Below are positions 51,433-61,470 of a stretch of DNA of 64,000 nucleotides, piece by piece. This DNA comes from Candidatus Izemoplasma sp. (GTDB lineage: Bacteria > Bacillota_I > Bacilli_A > Izemoplasmatales > Izemoplasmataceae). The translations under genes and the position numbers were made by a program. Numbering within the stretch: the stretch's first letter is position 1; each line of letters begins with the position of its first letter. The notes under the pieces were generated by a model. The model was not told where the DNA came from, made no database searches, and saw nothing but the letters and a program-made list of their open reading frames with translations. The stretch spans positions 1 through 64,000 of the forward strand of contig JAIPGF010000006.1 of the NCBI GenBank assembly GCA_021736205.1. Reading direction: 5' to 3'.

Positions 51433-52716
51433 ATGTTTGTAGATCTCGCAAAAATTACAGTATCATCAGGCAAAGGCGGTGACGGAACCGTTGCTTTTCG
51501 TCGTGAAAAATATGTCCCTAAAGGTGGTCCATCAGGTGGTGACGGAGGCAAAGGTGGCAGCATCTACTTTGAAGGTGATGAAGGGCTATCTACGCTATTA
51601 GAACTGAAGTATTCTAAACAACTTAAAGCAGATGATGGCGAAAATGGTAAACCTAAAAAAATGCATGGTAAAGACGGGGAAGACCGCGTTATTAAAGTCC
51701 CTGTCGGAACAACCATATATAATGAAGAAACCAAAAAAGTTATTGGAGACATTACCACCCACGAACAACGCATTTTAATTTGTAAAGGCGGACGTGGAGG
51801 ACGAGGAAATGTTAAATTCACCACCTCGCGTAATACTGCACCAGAAATCGCAGAACGCGGAGAACCCGCGGAAACAAAAGAAATTCGTGTCGAACTAAAA
51901 GTTCTTGCAGATGTCGGACTTGTAGGACTGCCAAGTGTGGGGAAATCAACCCTTATCGCAACAGTCTCTAATTCCAAACCTAAAATCGCTGCGTATCACT
52001 TTACCACCTTAGCACCTAATTTAGGGGTTGTAAAAGTCGATAATGAACGTAGCTTTGTCATGGCAGACTTACCAGGACTGATTGAAGGAGCCTCTTTAGG
52101 ACAAGGACTTGGACTGCAATTTCTAAGACATATCGAACGTACACGCATTATCTTACATGTCATTGATATGTCTGCCCAAGAAGGACGTGATCCCTTTGAG
52201 GATTACCAAAAAGTTATGAAAGAACTTGAATCTTATAAATACGATTTATTAAAACGTCCACAAATCATTGTGGCCAATAAAATGGACTTACCAAAGGCAC
52301 AAGATGAACTTGAACTGTTTAAAATGCAGTTACAAGAAGATATCCCTATTGTTCCCATCAGTGCTGCAACAACCAATAATATTCAACAACTCTTATATCA
52401 AACGGCTGATTTACTCGATAGTACCCCTCGCTTTGATTTATATGATGTTAAAGATGAAGAGGATGTTGTTGAATATACCCTTGATCCAAAAGAGAAAGAT
52501 TTCGTAATTAATCAAGGGCCAGATGGTGTCTATGAAGTAACAGGAAAAGCGTTGCGTAAAATCTTTGATATGACTGATTTTTCATCAACGCAATCAATTA
52601 GTCGTTTCGCACGACAATTACGTGGTCTTGGTGTGGATCAAGATCTAAGAAAACGCGGTGTTAAGAACGGAGATACCGTAAGAATCTTTGATTATGAATT
52701 TGAATTTCTAGATTAA
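51433..52716 (+). CDS. obg: Obg/CgtA GTPase
   Basis: 427 aa from the ATG after GGAGGAATA. N-terminal glycine-rich Obg fold (SGKGGDGTVAFRREKYVPKG), GTPase domain with G1 GLPSVGKST, DLPGLIEGA (G3), NKMDLPKA (G4), and the Obg C-terminal domain (YEVTGKALRKIFDMTDF). 50S assembly and stringent response factor. Longer in-frame N-termini are not supported. Located downstream of L21-L27, as in many bacteria, with three small genes inserted between. Confidence 0.97.
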   Translation: MFVDLAKITVSSGKGGDGTVAFRREKYVPKGGPSGGDGGKGGSIYFEGDEGLSTLLELKYSKQLKADDGENGKPKKMHGKDGEDRVIKVPVGTTIYNEETKKVIGDITTHEQRILICKGGRGGRGNVKFTTSRNTAPEIAERGEPAETKEIRVELKVLADVGLVGLPSVGKSTLIATVSNSKPKIAAYHFTTLAPNLGVVKVDNERSFVMADLPGLIEGASLGQGLGLQFLRHIERTRIILHVIDMSAQEGRDPFEDYQKVMKELESYKYDLLKRPQIIVANKMDLPKAQDELELFKMQLQEDIPIVPISAATTNNIQQLLYQTADLLDSTPRFDLYDVKDEEDVVEYTLDPKEKDFVINQGPDGVYEVTGKALRKIFDMTDFSSTQSISRFARQLRGLGVDQDLRKRGVKNGDTVRIFDYEFEFLD

Positions 52717-52755
52717 CCAAACTAATTTGTATACAAACTAAAGGATGTGACAATC

Positions 52756-53313
52756 ATGTATGATTATTTAAAAGGTGAAATCACAGCACACGCCTCTAAC
52801 CAAGTAACGATTGAAGTTGGGCAAATCGGCTATTTAATTGACACACCCAATCCATACGAATTTGCCAAAGGAGATCACACAACCATTTATGTACATCATT
52901 ATGTCCGTGAAGATAGTGAATCCCTTTATGGGTTTAAAACTAAAGATCAACGTCGGTTGTTTATTAAACTGCTCAGTGTGAAAGGCATCGGACCTAAAAG
53001 TGCGATGGCCATCTTAGCTACAGGAAACGTGAATGATCTAATTGGTGCCATCGAATTAGGAAATGATAAGTTCTTACGTAAGTTTCCAGGTATTGGTCCA
53101 AAATCCTCACAACAAATAATCCTAGATCTAAAAGGAAAAATCAATTTAAAAGAAGATAGCTTTGTTCAACCCACAAACTTAACGGAAGTTGAAGAGGCAC
53201 TTGATTCGTTAGGTTATAAAAAACGTGAAATTAAAAAAGCACTTAAGCACCTTGATCCATCAAAACCAACAAATCAATTGCTTAAAGATGCTCTAGCTGA
53301 AATTGTAAAGTAA
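52756..53313 (+). CDS. ruvA: Holliday junction branch migration protein RuvA
   Basis: 185 aa. MYDYLKGEITAHASNQVTIE OB-fold, GYLIDTP, YVHHYVREDSESLYGF, two HhH motifs (LSVKGIGPKSAMAILA; LRKFPGIGPKSSQQIILDL) and C-terminal domain III. ATG at 52756. ruvB, usually immediately downstream, is not there: a terminator and the convergent asparaginase gene follow. RarA at 58887 is a different ATPase. The RuvA C-terminus has an otherwise ordinary length. Confidence 0.95.
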   Translation: MYDYLKGEITAHASNQVTIEVGQIGYLIDTPNPYEFAKGDHTTIYVHHYVREDSESLYGFKTKDQRRLFIKLLSVKGIGPKSAMAILATGNVNDLIGAIELGNDKFLRKFPGIGPKSSQQIILDLKGKINLKEDSFVQPTNLTEVEEALDSLGYKKREIKKALKHLDPSKPTNQLLKDALAEIVK

Positions 53314-53317
53314 TATA

Positions 53318-53353
53318 AAACGCTCTACCACAGCCGTGATAGAGCGTTTTTTT
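53318..53353. terminator. Bidirectional terminator ruvA / asparaginase
   Basis: AAACGCTCTA-CCACAGCCGTGA-TAGAGCGTTT-T4 perfect stem between convergent genes. Confidence 0.92.
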
Positions 53354-54329
53354 ATTGGGCAAATAAGTCTTTGATTTCTTCATAGGTATACTCATTACTA
53401 ATCGCCAGCATCAATAATATACGCGCCTTTTGGCCATTAAGTGATCCACCAAGGATACATCCCATCTCAGTTAGCTGTTTCCCCCCGCCTTCATAGCCGT
53501 ATGTATCTAATACACGTCCAGAAGGACACCTAGAAACAATCACAATATACACGCCCATATTAATGGCTTTTCCAATTGTTTCAACAAATTCAGGTGGTAA
53601 ATTACCACGTCCAAGCGCTTCAATCACTATTCCTTGGGCTTGTCGGTCTAATAAATATTCAATAAAAGACCCATCCATCCCCGCATAAGTCTTAATTAAG
53701 TACGTACTATCGTTAATTTCATTGCCTAATTGGTATTTCTTGAAGTTTGCGATCTCTCTGTAGTAGATAACTTCATTGTAGTCGATAATCCCTAGCGGAC
53801 CAAATTCTAGCGATTTAAAGGTATCTAAACTCAATGTATGCGACTTTACAACCTCAAGTGCACTATTGATTGAATCGTTTAAGACAACAAGTGTGCCTTT
53901 TTCTTTGCTTTGTTCACTCAAACAAACTTTAATAGAAGAGACTAAGTTAGTTAAGCCATCATAGCCTAACTCACTTGCATTCTTCATTGATCCCGTAACA
54001 ACAATGGGTTTAAGTGAATCAACCACACAATTTAAGTAAAAGGCTGTTTCTTCTAAAACATCCGTCCCATGAACAACAACAACCCCAGCAACATCATCCC
54101 GGTTTAAATAGGATTGTGTTAGTCTAGCTAAGGCTTTCATGTCACGAGGTGTTATAGCAGGAGACGGTTTTCTAGCAAACTCTTCAACAATAATATTATC
54201 AAATTCTTCGATACCACTAATAGAAGATACAATTTCATTGGGACTTAAACTGGGAATAACTCCGTCATTCGTCTTACTCACTTTCATTGAAATAGTACCA
54301 CCTGTAAAAATCAAGACTACATGCTTCAC
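53352..54329 (-). CDS. ansA: L-asparaginase (type I-like)
   Basis: 325 aa from the GTG that lies 7 nt after GGAG; a GTG 9 nt earlier is also possible. Catalytic Thr in FTGGTISMK (about 8-16) and second motif VVVHGTDVLEETA (about 84-96, the HGTDT-like site with Val for the second Thr-adjacent residue). Lys and the C-terminal active-site part (LGRGNLPP) are present. No signal peptide, so cytosolic. Hydrolyses asparagine to aspartate and ammonia; aspartate could feed nadB nearby. Confidence 0.9.
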   Translation of the reverse strand: MKHVVLIFTGGTISMKVSKTNDGVIPSLSPNEIVSSISGIEEFDNIIVEEFARKPSPAITPRDMKALARLTQSYLNRDDVAGVVVVHGTDVLEETAFYLNCVVDSLKPIVVTGSMKNASELGYDGLTNLVSSIKVCLSEQSKEKGTLVVLNDSINSALEVVKSHTLSLDTFKSLEFGPLGIIDYNEVIYYREIANFKKYQLGNEINDSTYLIKTYAGMDGSFIEYLLDRQAQGIVIEALGRGNLPPEFVETIGKAINMGVYIVIVSRCPSGRVLDTYGYEGGGKQLTEMGCILGGSLNGQKARILLMLAISNEYTYEEIKDLFAQ

Positions 54330-54909
54330 AGTAATCACTCCTAAAAAAAATTATTTAATTCAAATGTATCATACCACATTAATCCGAAAATCAGAATGGT
54401 TTTTTTAAAATGCCCCATATTTAAAAAAGAACCATTATTTAGGGTTATTTCAACTTAAGACTTACAACTTGTTTTAATTTGATTTTAGCATTTATGAAAA
54501 TACGTATAAGAGAGGACAATGAATAACCTAACATCCTTATTAAGTAACTAAAGGTAAACAGCCTTATTCACTATATAACTATTAGTTAACATAACATATA
54601 TTATCGGAACAAATAAACATCAAATTGTATCAGGTCTGTTTTTGTGAAAACCATTGCATTTCTAATACTTAACCATAAAAATCTAAGGATTCTACCCTCT
54701 TCTCCATAAATAAACATAGTCATAAAAAAGTAATGACCTAATTTATTTTTGTATAAATCCCCTCTCTTCACTACTACTTTTAGCACTGTCTGTATTTTGC
54801 CTCTCTTTAATTTTTAACACAACGTCTGTAAAATTATACTTTGTTTTTTAAAAACCGCTTAGAACTCAAATTTGGTATAAAAAAAAGGGGTATTAAATTC
54901 CCCAATTCT
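54330..54909. other. Intergenic, nothing convincing
   Basis: Very AT-rich. A 61-codon minus-strand frame (54601-54786) has no RBS or recognisable motif. A short GGGG...CCCC hairpin (54883-54903) lies right after the PHP gene's 3' end and could be its terminator. No RNA gene recognised. Confidence 0.35.
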
Positions 54910-55698
54910 TTACCACTTCATTGATACTTCTTCTATAATGTTTAATTGCATCTTGTTCGCTATCTCTTTTGCCTGTTTAACGGCCTCATCATTTAATTGT
55001 TTAGGTGCATGACAATCAGATCCAACGATGATTGAGATGTCATACTGCTTGGTAATATCAAAGAATTCTTGTCTAGGATAAGGTGGTATTAATTGTTTAT
55101 TAACCTGTATCTTAGGCTTTCTAAGACCATTTGCGTTGAATTCTAATACGACATTGTTTGTTTCTGCTGCCTGACAGATAGCGTGAGCAACATCTTTAGC
55201 TATTTGATCAAACTGTTTGTATCCCATCAGATATAAGTCTGGGTGAGCCACAATACTGAATAATCCGGTATTGAGTGCTTCTACAATGTATTCTCCATAT
55301 AGTCGTATATCTTCCTTCGTTTGTAGTGCAAAACAGCTCTTAAGGCCTTTATTATCCTTTTTTAGTGCTAGATAGTGCTGTCCTAAGATGAAATAGTCAG
55401 CGTGTGCTTTTAAGTTTGTATAAAACGTCGCTTGCTGATGGAGGTATTCTACTTCAAACCCTATTAACACCTTAAAATCAATCTCAGCGCGGCGCTTCGC
55501 GCTTTTAATATCATTAATATAGGTTTGAATCTCGTTCATTCGCATCCGCACATCACCATCTTTTATAATAGGGGATGGTGCATGATCACTAAAACCGAGT
55601 AAATCAAACCCGTGTTTTTTCGCTTCATTAATGTATTCTAGCGCATTTCCAGTCGCATGGTTGCATAAGTGGTGATGTGTATGGTAATTTGTCTTCAT
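54910..55698 (-). CDS. PHP-domain phosphoesterase (HisK-type histidinol phosphatase family)
   Basis: 262 aa; ATG after GCGAGGCAAAAAC. Metal motifs: YHTHHHLCNHATG (HxH), GFSDHAP, GFEVEY, FILGQHYL, VAHPDLY and VGSDCHAPKQL, all features of PHP histidinol phosphatases. With no his genes nearby, the substrate could be another phosphoester. Single gene on the minus strand. Confidence 0.88.
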   Translation of the reverse strand: MKTNYHTHHHLCNHATGNALEYINEAKKHGFDLLGFSDHAPSPIIKDGDVRMRMNEIQTYINDIKSAKRRAEIDFKVLIGFEVEYLHQQATFYTNLKAHADYFILGQHYLALKKDNKGLKSCFALQTKEDIRLYGEYIVEALNTGLFSIVAHPDLYLMGYKQFDQIAKDVAHAICQAAETNNVVLEFNANGLRKPKIQVNKQLIPPYPRQEFFDITKQYDISIIVGSDCHAPKQLNDEAVKQAKEIANKMQLNIIEEVSMKW

Positions 55699-56090
55699 TT
55701 GTTTTTGCCTCGCTTTTTTAGTTATTATCATAACTTTAGGTCTTAATTTAGGTGTATAATTACTGTTTAACCTGATAGTTAGCTAATTATTCTTTTATCT
55801 GAAAACTATGTTCAAAAAGGACTATACTTATTTCCCTTCAGCTCTATGTCTTGAGTTGATTTTGTAAAATAACAGGGTTTAAGCCTTTTATTCTGGTGTT
55901 TTACGTACAAAAACAGATTTAAAAAACAGCATTACACGACTTGAACTAGCGTTTTACCATCAATGTAAATGAACACTGTAATAAAAATAATAGGTTTTAT
56001 TTTTGATTTAACCGCCTTGTTAAAGTGTTTAAGAACATAATCAAGTATATATATAATAACTATAATTACGTATCGTTTTAAAATGAAAAA
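55699..56090. other. Long intergenic region, no gene seen
   Basis: AT-rich. The minus-strand promoter of the PHP gene should lie about 55730-55800 (TAAACAGTAATTATACACC complement region). No coding or RNA gene recognised up to the hairpin at 56091. Confidence 0.35.
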
Positions 56091-56122
56091 GGGACTTATT
56101 TGCCTTTGGGCAAAGAAATCCC
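56091..56122 (-). terminator. Hairpin, probable terminator of nadA-nadB
   Basis: GGGA-TTATTTGCC / GGCAAAGAAATCCC, 14-bp stem with two mismatches. On the minus strand it is followed by T5, so it can end the nadAB transcript about 190 nt after nadB. Confidence 0.7.
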
Positions 56123-56152
56123 ACTCCTATATTTTAGATTAAATATACTATA

Positions 56153-56177
56153 AAAACCGAAAATGGTGCGGTTTTTA
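56153..56177. terminator. Second hairpin downstream of nadB
   Basis: AAAAACCG...CGGTTTTT stem with A and T tracts, usable in either direction. Confidence 0.7.
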
Positions 56178-56311
56178 AGTGTATGTTAATTCAGTGTTTA
56201 AATGGGTGTCATAATAGCTTAAAAATAAAACTTATTTATAAAAAAACTGAATATTAGTGTTAAACGGGCTATTTTCCTTTTAATAAGTGCTTTTCCTGTT
56301 TGTGATTATTC

Positions 56312-57811
56312 TTAATCAATTCGGTAATGACAGCCAATACTGGTCTTTCTTGCTAGACTATGTTTGATAATGAGTTTGGCAGTTTGTACCATATTGAGTG
56401 CTTCATAGTAATATTTATTATTATTGGGGTAATTTAAAAGTTTCTTTTCCAACGCTATAATTTGTTTTTTAGCAAATGTTAAGCCATCTTTAGATCGCAC
56501 AATCCCTACGTATTCATCCATAATCATCGCTAATTTCTTTTTCATAGGAATATAATTATAGTTTCTTGGGTTATTCACATTGATTGAGGGGTCAAATTCG
56601 TCTTCTAAAGCGGGTTGTTCATTAATTCGCTCACTGATGCGTTTACCAAAGACAATACATTCTAAAAGGGAATTTGACGCGAGTCTATTGGCTCCGTGAA
56701 CACCATTAGAGGCACATTCACCACAGGCATAGAGTCTGTCCATTGATGTTTTACCATCTAAGTTTGTTGTGATGCCCCCAACACTAAAGTGTTCTACGGG
56801 GCTAACAGGTAATAATTCTGTCGCAATATCATAGCCTGCTTCTAAACAGTGTTGATAGATTGTCGGGAAGCGATTTTCTAAAAAGTCTTTCCCTAAGTGT
56901 CTGCAGTCTAAATAGACGTGATCTGTCCAAGTATCATACATTTCACGATAAATAGCTTGCGATACTTTATCTCGAGGTGCCAGTTCTAAACGGTCATCAT
57001 ATTTTTCCATAAAGCGCTCACCATCAGCATTTAAAAGGGTTGCCCCTTCTCCGCGAACGGCTTCACTAATAAGAAATTTTTGACGATACTCACTCACTTC
57101 ATTATGAAATGCTGTGGGATGGAATTGAATAAATTCCATATGTCTAATATCGACATTTGCACGATAACTAAGCCCAATACCATCAGCTGTCGCACTGGTG
57201 GAATTGGTGGTGGCACCATAAATATTGCCAATACCCCCGGTTGCCACTACCGTTTGGTTACTTAAAAGAATCATTGATTCGTTATCTTGGTTAATACTTT
57301 GGACACCGCGGCAGGTATTTGCGTCGTAAATAAGGTCAAGTGCGGTAGTTCGGGTATGAATGTGAATGTTCTTTTGTACTTTAGCACGAGTTCTTAAAGC
57401 TGTCATAATCTCTTTTCCAGTGGAGTCCCCACCAGAATGCAAGACACGTCTTGTTGAGTGTCCACCTTCCTTTGTGAGAAGAATATCACCGGTATCATTG
57501 GTGTCAAACGGCACACCTAAGGTCATTAGATGTTCTATATTTTCTTTGGCTTCAGTTACTAATAGTTCTACTGCTGCTTTTTTATTTAAAAAACTCCCCG
57601 CTGTTAATGTATCATTGATGTGTGATTCGATGTTTTTAGGTGTAATATCTAATTCTCCAGCAATGCCACCTTGAGCTAAACGACTGTTTGTGTCGTTTAG
57701 ATCCTCTTTTACAATGATGTCTACCTGTTTATCGGTGGTGATGTTTAACGCTGTATAAAGACCAGCAAGACCTGCACCAATAATTAAGACATCTGTTTTA
57801 ATAGTGATCAT
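56312..57811 (-). CDS. nadB: L-aspartate oxidase
   Basis: 499 aa flavoprotein, first step of NAD synthesis from aspartate (with nadA). FAD motif [15 protein letters not shown] (about 6-20), [12 protein letters not shown], the active-site region [27 protein letters not shown] and EFIQFHPTA and [23 protein letters not shown], all hallmarks. Starts 4 nt after nadA. nadC is not next to them. Because aspartate supplies the pathway, the neighbouring asparaginase is a natural complement. Confidence 0.95.
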   Translation of the reverse strand: MITIKTDVLIIGAGLAGLYTALNITTDKQVDIIVKEDLNDTNSRLAQGGIAGELDITPKNIESHINDTLTAGSFLNKKAAVELLVTEAKENIEHLMTLGVPFDTNDTGDILLTKEGGHSTRRVLHSGGDSTGKEIMTALRTRAKVQKNIHIHTRTTALDLIYDANTCRGVQSINQDNESMILLSNQTVVATGGIGNIYGATTNSTSATADGIGLSYRANVDIRHMEFIQFHPTAFHNEVSEYRQKFLISEAVRGEGATLLNADGERFMEKYDDRLELAPRDKVSQAIYREMYDTWTDHVYLDCRHLGKDFLENRFPTIYQHCLEAGYDIATELLPVSPVEHFSVGGITTNLDGKTSMDRLYACGECASNGVHGANRLASNSLLECIVFGKRISERINEQPALEDEFDPSINVNNPRNYNYIPMKKKLAMIMDEYVGIVRSKDGLTFAKKQIIALEKKLLNYPNNNKYYYEALNMVQTAKLIIKHSLARKTSIGCHYRID

Positions 57812-57815
57812 ACGA

Positions 57816-58727
57816 TCACTTACTTAGTTCTAACATTTTATCTAGTGCTTGTTTCGCGTTCACTAGAATATCTTCATCGACAGTGATTTCAAATTGTTCT
57901 TCTTTAAGCGCTAAATAAATATCTTCTAGGGTTGTTAGTTTCATATCGAAACACGATAACTCAGGGGTTAATATATGAAATGTCTTATCTGGACATTGTT
58001 GTTGCATGGTATGTAAGATACCTTTTTCTGTTCCAATAATAAATTCCTCATGATCGCTTTCTATGACGTAATTGAGCAATCCTTTGGTACTCCCAACAAA
58101 GTCTGCTTCATTAATGACGTCTAATTTGGTTTCTGGATGGACAATGAACAAAGCGTTAGGATGTGCTTTGCGGCTCTCTTTAACCTGTTCAACAGTTAAA
58201 TCGTTATGAATACAGCAAAATCCTGGCCATAAGTCCATGTCTAAATCAAGTTTTTCTTTAACGTAGGCACCTAAGTTCTTATCTGGTACATAAAGCAGTT
58301 TATCATTTTTGTAGTGCTTTAATATTTTAACGGCACTTGAACTTGTTACACATATATCACTTAAAGCTTTCACTTTAGCGGTTGAATTGACATAACAAAC
58401 GATTGTTCTATCAGGATGTTCGTCTTTGTACTTTTGCAAGCGAATAGGTGTGACCATCTCTGCCATTGGGCACCCGGCTTCTAAAACGGGTAATAAAACT
58501 TTTTTATCTGGTGAAAGAATTTTAGCTGTTTCTGCCATAAAATGCACACCTGCAAACACAATAATATCCGCATCTGTATCTGCGGCTACTTGGCTTAATG
58601 CAAGGCTATCTCCGGTATAATCAGCCACATCTTGCACATCACCAGTTTGATAATAATGGGCTAATATAACCGCATTTTTCTCTTTTTTTAGTTGTTTTAG
58701 TTCTTGAATCATGGTTTTTTTATCCAT
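57816..58727 (-). CDS. nadA: Quinolinate synthase A
   Basis: 303 aa; ATG after AGAGGTGAAG. Condenses iminoaspartate with dihydroxyacetone phosphate to quinolinate, using a 4Fe-4S cluster bound by three Cys: [10 protein letters not shown] (about 84), [10 protein letters not shown] (about 171) and ELSCFDMK (about 258). [12 protein letters not shown] and GDSLALSQ near the N-terminus are typical. First gene of the nadAB unit, divergent from rarA; promoters of both lie in the 160-nt spacer (58728-58886). Confidence 0.95.
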   Translation of the reverse strand: MDKKTMIQELKQLKKEKNAVILAHYYQTGDVQDVADYTGDSLALSQVAADTDADIIVFAGVHFMAETAKILSPDKKVLLPVLEAGCPMAEMVTPIRLQKYKDEHPDRTIVCYVNSTAKVKALSDICVTSSSAVKILKHYKNDKLLYVPDKNLGAYVKEKLDLDMDLWPGFCCIHNDLTVEQVKESRKAHPNALFIVHPETKLDVINEADFVGSTKGLLNYVIESDHEEFIIGTEKGILHTMQQQCPDKTFHILTPELSCFDMKLTTLEDIYLALKEEQFEITVDEDILVNAKQALDKMLELSK

Positions 58728-58886
58728 TTTCTTCACCTCTGTTTTTCTTCTTCTACATTGTATCACTTAAGCGTATTTCTTTCAATTCAAAAGATTGAGT
58801 GTTTCTATTAAACACTTCTTGGACTATATGTATATATATTATATAATATACTAAAGTAATAATTTAGAAGATTTTAGGAGGCAGTT

Positions 58887-60128
58887 ATGCAATCAAAAAA
58901 ACCCCTAGCATATTTAGCACGTCCAACGTCCCTTGAGGATGTGGTAGGACAAGACCATCTAATTGGGAAAAACGGTCCCATCTATAACATGATTAGCAAA
59001 CAAAAACTTTTTAGTTTGATTTTATATGGCCCACCCGGGATTGGAAAAACAACCATTGCAGAGATTATTGGTAAGGAATATGGGCTGAATACCTATAAAT
59101 TTAACGCCTCTACGGATAATAAAGCAACACTGAAGTCTATTGTTGCTGAGAGTAAAAACTACGGTGCGCTCGTTATAGTGGACGAAATACACCGGATGAA
59201 TAAAAACATCCAAGATTATTTGCTCCCCCATATTGAAAAAGGAACGATTACAATGGTGGGACTGACAACTAACAATCCGTATCATAGTGTAAACCCGGCT
59301 ATTCGCTCTAGAACGCACGTTATGAAGTTAAAACAAATCCTGGTAAAAGATATCATCCATCGTTTAAAAACCGTTGAAATCGCGTTTAAAGACGATTTAA
59401 CAGCACAATTAGATGGTGAGGTCTATGAGTATATTGCGCTTTCCGCTAATAATGAAATTAGAACGGCATTAAACATGTTAGAATTGTTACATATTAGTTT
59501 TGAAAAAGAGACTGTTTCGCTTAAACAAGCTAAACAGGTCTTATTAAGTCCGAGTTTATCACTTGATAAAAACGAAGATAACTACTTTAATATATTGAGT
59601 GCCTTTCAAAAATCGATTCGCGGAAGTGATGTAGATGCGAGTCTACATTATCTAGCGCGTTTGATTGCCATGGAAGATTTATCTAGTATATTAAGACGGA
59701 TGACTGTCATTGCGTATGAAGATGTGGGGTTAGCTAATCCGAATATTGTCTCGCGCATGGATGCTTGTGCTACAGCTTGTGAACGCGTTGGTTTTCCTGA
59801 AGCGCGCATTCCTTTAAGTATGATGACAATTGATCTAGCGTTAAGTCCTAAGTCAAATACCGCAGAAAGTGCGATTGATCAGGCGCTTGCAGACATTAAA
59901 CAAGGGAAAACACCTAAAATACCCAATCATTTGATTAATGTGAGTAATTTTGAGGATAAAACTCCTTATAAGTATCCACATGACTATAACGAAGCACTTG
60001 TTTACCAGCAATATATGCCAACGCGTTTAAAAAATACGACCTATTACACCTCAAAAACAACAGGCAAATATGAACGGGCCTTAAAACAACGTAACACAGC
60101 AATTAAAAAAGTATTAAAAAAAGATTGA
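58887..60128 (+). CDS. rarA: Replication-associated recombination ATPase RarA/MgsA
   Basis: 413 aa. Start MQSKKPLAYLARPTSLEDVVGQDHL (about 1-25 typical of RarA), Walker A YGPPGIGKTT, Walker B ALVIVDEIHRMN, sensor 1 GLTTNNPYHSVN (TATTENP-like), sensor 2 and C-terminal tetramerisation domain (PNHLINVSNF...YKYPHDY). Acts at stalled forks. Terminated by hairpin 60116. Confidence 0.95.
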   Translation: MQSKKPLAYLARPTSLEDVVGQDHLIGKNGPIYNMISKQKLFSLILYGPPGIGKTTIAEIIGKEYGLNTYKFNASTDNKATLKSIVAESKNYGALVIVDEIHRMNKNIQDYLLPHIEKGTITMVGLTTNNPYHSVNPAIRSRTHVMKLKQILVKDIIHRLKTVEIAFKDDLTAQLDGEVYEYIALSANNEIRTALNMLELLHISFEKETVSLKQAKQVLLSPSLSLDKNEDNYFNILSAFQKSIRGSDVDASLHYLARLIAMEDLSSILRRMTVIAYEDVGLANPNIVSRMDACATACERVGFPEARIPLSMMTIDLALSPKSNTAESAIDQALADIKQGKTPKIPNHLINVSNFEDKTPYKYPHDYNEALVYQQYMPTRLKNTTYYTSKTTGKYERALKQRNTAIKKVLKKD

Positions 60129-60153
60129 TTTATTGAATCAATCTTTTTTTTAA
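60116..60153. terminator. Terminator of rarA
   Basis: AAAAAAAGATTGATT-TATTG-AATCAATCTTTTTTTTT, usable both ways. Confidence 0.9.
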
Positions 60154-60452
60154 GCAGTATAGATTGACTTAAAAAAATTATATGCCTTATTAAAGGTTAA
60201 TAAATATTGACCAAGTAAATAGTTTCATGTAGGGAGTGGCTCTTTATAGTGCTTAAGTAGGTATTTTTTAGTGAGCTATTAAGCAATAATGATTTCATCA
60301 GCTTTATTATTTGCATAATGTGTTTTTTTAATGGTTGATGAGACACTAACCGTATTAAATGGGTAAAAATATTATTGACTTAAATTATTTAAGGTTGTTA
60401 GTAAGGTGTATAATTATTGACCAATACATTTGATATACTTGTTGGTGAAAAT
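60154..60452. other. Intergenic between convergent units, nothing recognised
   Basis: No open frame or structured RNA recognised. AT-rich with two TAATAAATATTGACCAAGTA / TAATTATTGACCAATACA-like segments (about 60199-60219 and 60409-60428) that echo each other. Confidence 0.35.
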
Positions 60453-60482
60453 AAAAAAGGAAATGCCGAGCATTTCCTTTTT
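60453..60482. terminator. Terminator of the nucleoside transporter operon
   Basis: AAAAAAGGAAATGC-CGA-GCATTTCCTTTTT just downstream of the minus-strand operon. Confidence 0.9.
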
Positions 60483-60486
60483 GTGT

Positions 60487-61470
60487 TTAGCGTTTTCCTG
60501 GATCATAGGGTTCACCTGCAGCACGTGGTGCAGCAGAGTTTTTAGAAACAATGGCTAAAACAACAAGTGTTGCTAAATAGGGGACCATACGATAAATTGT
60601 ATCATCGAGTTTTAGTTGGTTAAGAATTGGAATTGCAGCACTGGTATTTGCGATAATGCGCATAAAGGCAAAGAATAAGGCAGCAAAGAAGATACGTTTT
60701 GGTTGCCAATTCCCAAAGATTAATACAGCAAGTGCTAAGAATCCAAATCCTGCAACGTTGGCATTAAAGGAGGTTGCAAAGCTTAATACAAAGATGACAC
60801 CACCCATACCAGCTAACGCACCACTAACTAAGACCCCTGCATAACGGACTTTATAAACGTTGATACCAAGAGAGTCTGCTGCGTGGGGATTTTCTCCACA
60901 TGATCTCAATCTAAGACCCCATTTTGTTTTATAAAGAATAATGGTAACGATGATAAATAATATAATCCCAATCAATGTTGAAAGGTACGCCCCTTTAAAG
61001 AATAAATCACCAATAATTGGAATATCACCTAAAAGCGGAACACTTGGTATACGGTAGTTACGTTGCAACAAGACACGTTGTGTTCCTTGTTCACTAAATG
61101 TGCGGTTGACGAAGATTGCAAAGGCAGGCGCAAACATATTCAGTGCTGTTGCACTAATGATTTGGTTTGCTTTCATGTTAATGGATGCAAAGGCATGGAA
61201 GAAACTAAATACAATTCCTGTAATAGCACCAATAGAGAGTCCAATTAAAGCAATCATTTGTGTGGAGGTACCGGTTGGTTCAAATTGTTTCATTACAACA
61301 GCACCCACAAAGGCTCCCATCAACATAATTCCTTCAAGTGCGATATTAACAACACCACTACCTTCTGAATAAAGAGCTCCTGTAGCAACAAGCATTAACG
61401 GTATGGTTGATGCAATAATTAATGGAACGATGAAATATAAGGTATCAAGTGTTTCAGATAGAATGGTCAT
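60487..61470 (-). CDS. BMP-type nucleoside ABC transporter, second permease
   Basis: 327 aa with about eight to ten TM segments of the BPD_transp_2 type. Conserved stretch RSCGENPHAADSLGINVYKVRY (the coupling loop, split over two halves of the typical GxNPxAAxxxGI signature), then ALAGMGGVIFVL. Homologous to NupC/YufQ-type permeases. Partners: the 61467 permease and the 62796 ATPase. Overlaps the upstream gene by 4 nt (ATGA). A lipoprotein (BmpA) is expected upstream, outside the window. Confidence 0.92.
   Translation of the reverse strand: MTILSETLDTLYFIVPLIIASTIPLMLVATGALYSEGSGVVNIALEGIMLMGAFVGAVVMKQFEPTGTSTQMIALIGLSIGAITGIVFSFFHAFASINMKANQIISATALNMFAPAFAIFVNRTFSEQGTQRVLLQRNYRIPSVPLLGDIPIIGDLFFKGAYLSTLIGIILFIIVTIILYKTKWGLRLRSCGENPHAADSLGINVYKVRYAGVLVSGALAGMGGVIFVLSFATSFNANVAGFGFLALAVLIFGNWQPKRIFFAALFFAFMRIIANTSAAIPILNQLKLDDTIYRMVPYLATLVVLAIVSKNSAAPRAAGEPYDPGKR

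Noticed and set aside
54601-54786. 61-codon minus-strand frame
   Set aside because: No RBS, no motif, AT-rich intergenic composition.
58887-60128. ruvB
   Set aside because: N-terminal signature, sensor motif and C-terminal domain match RarA/MgsA rather than RuvB.
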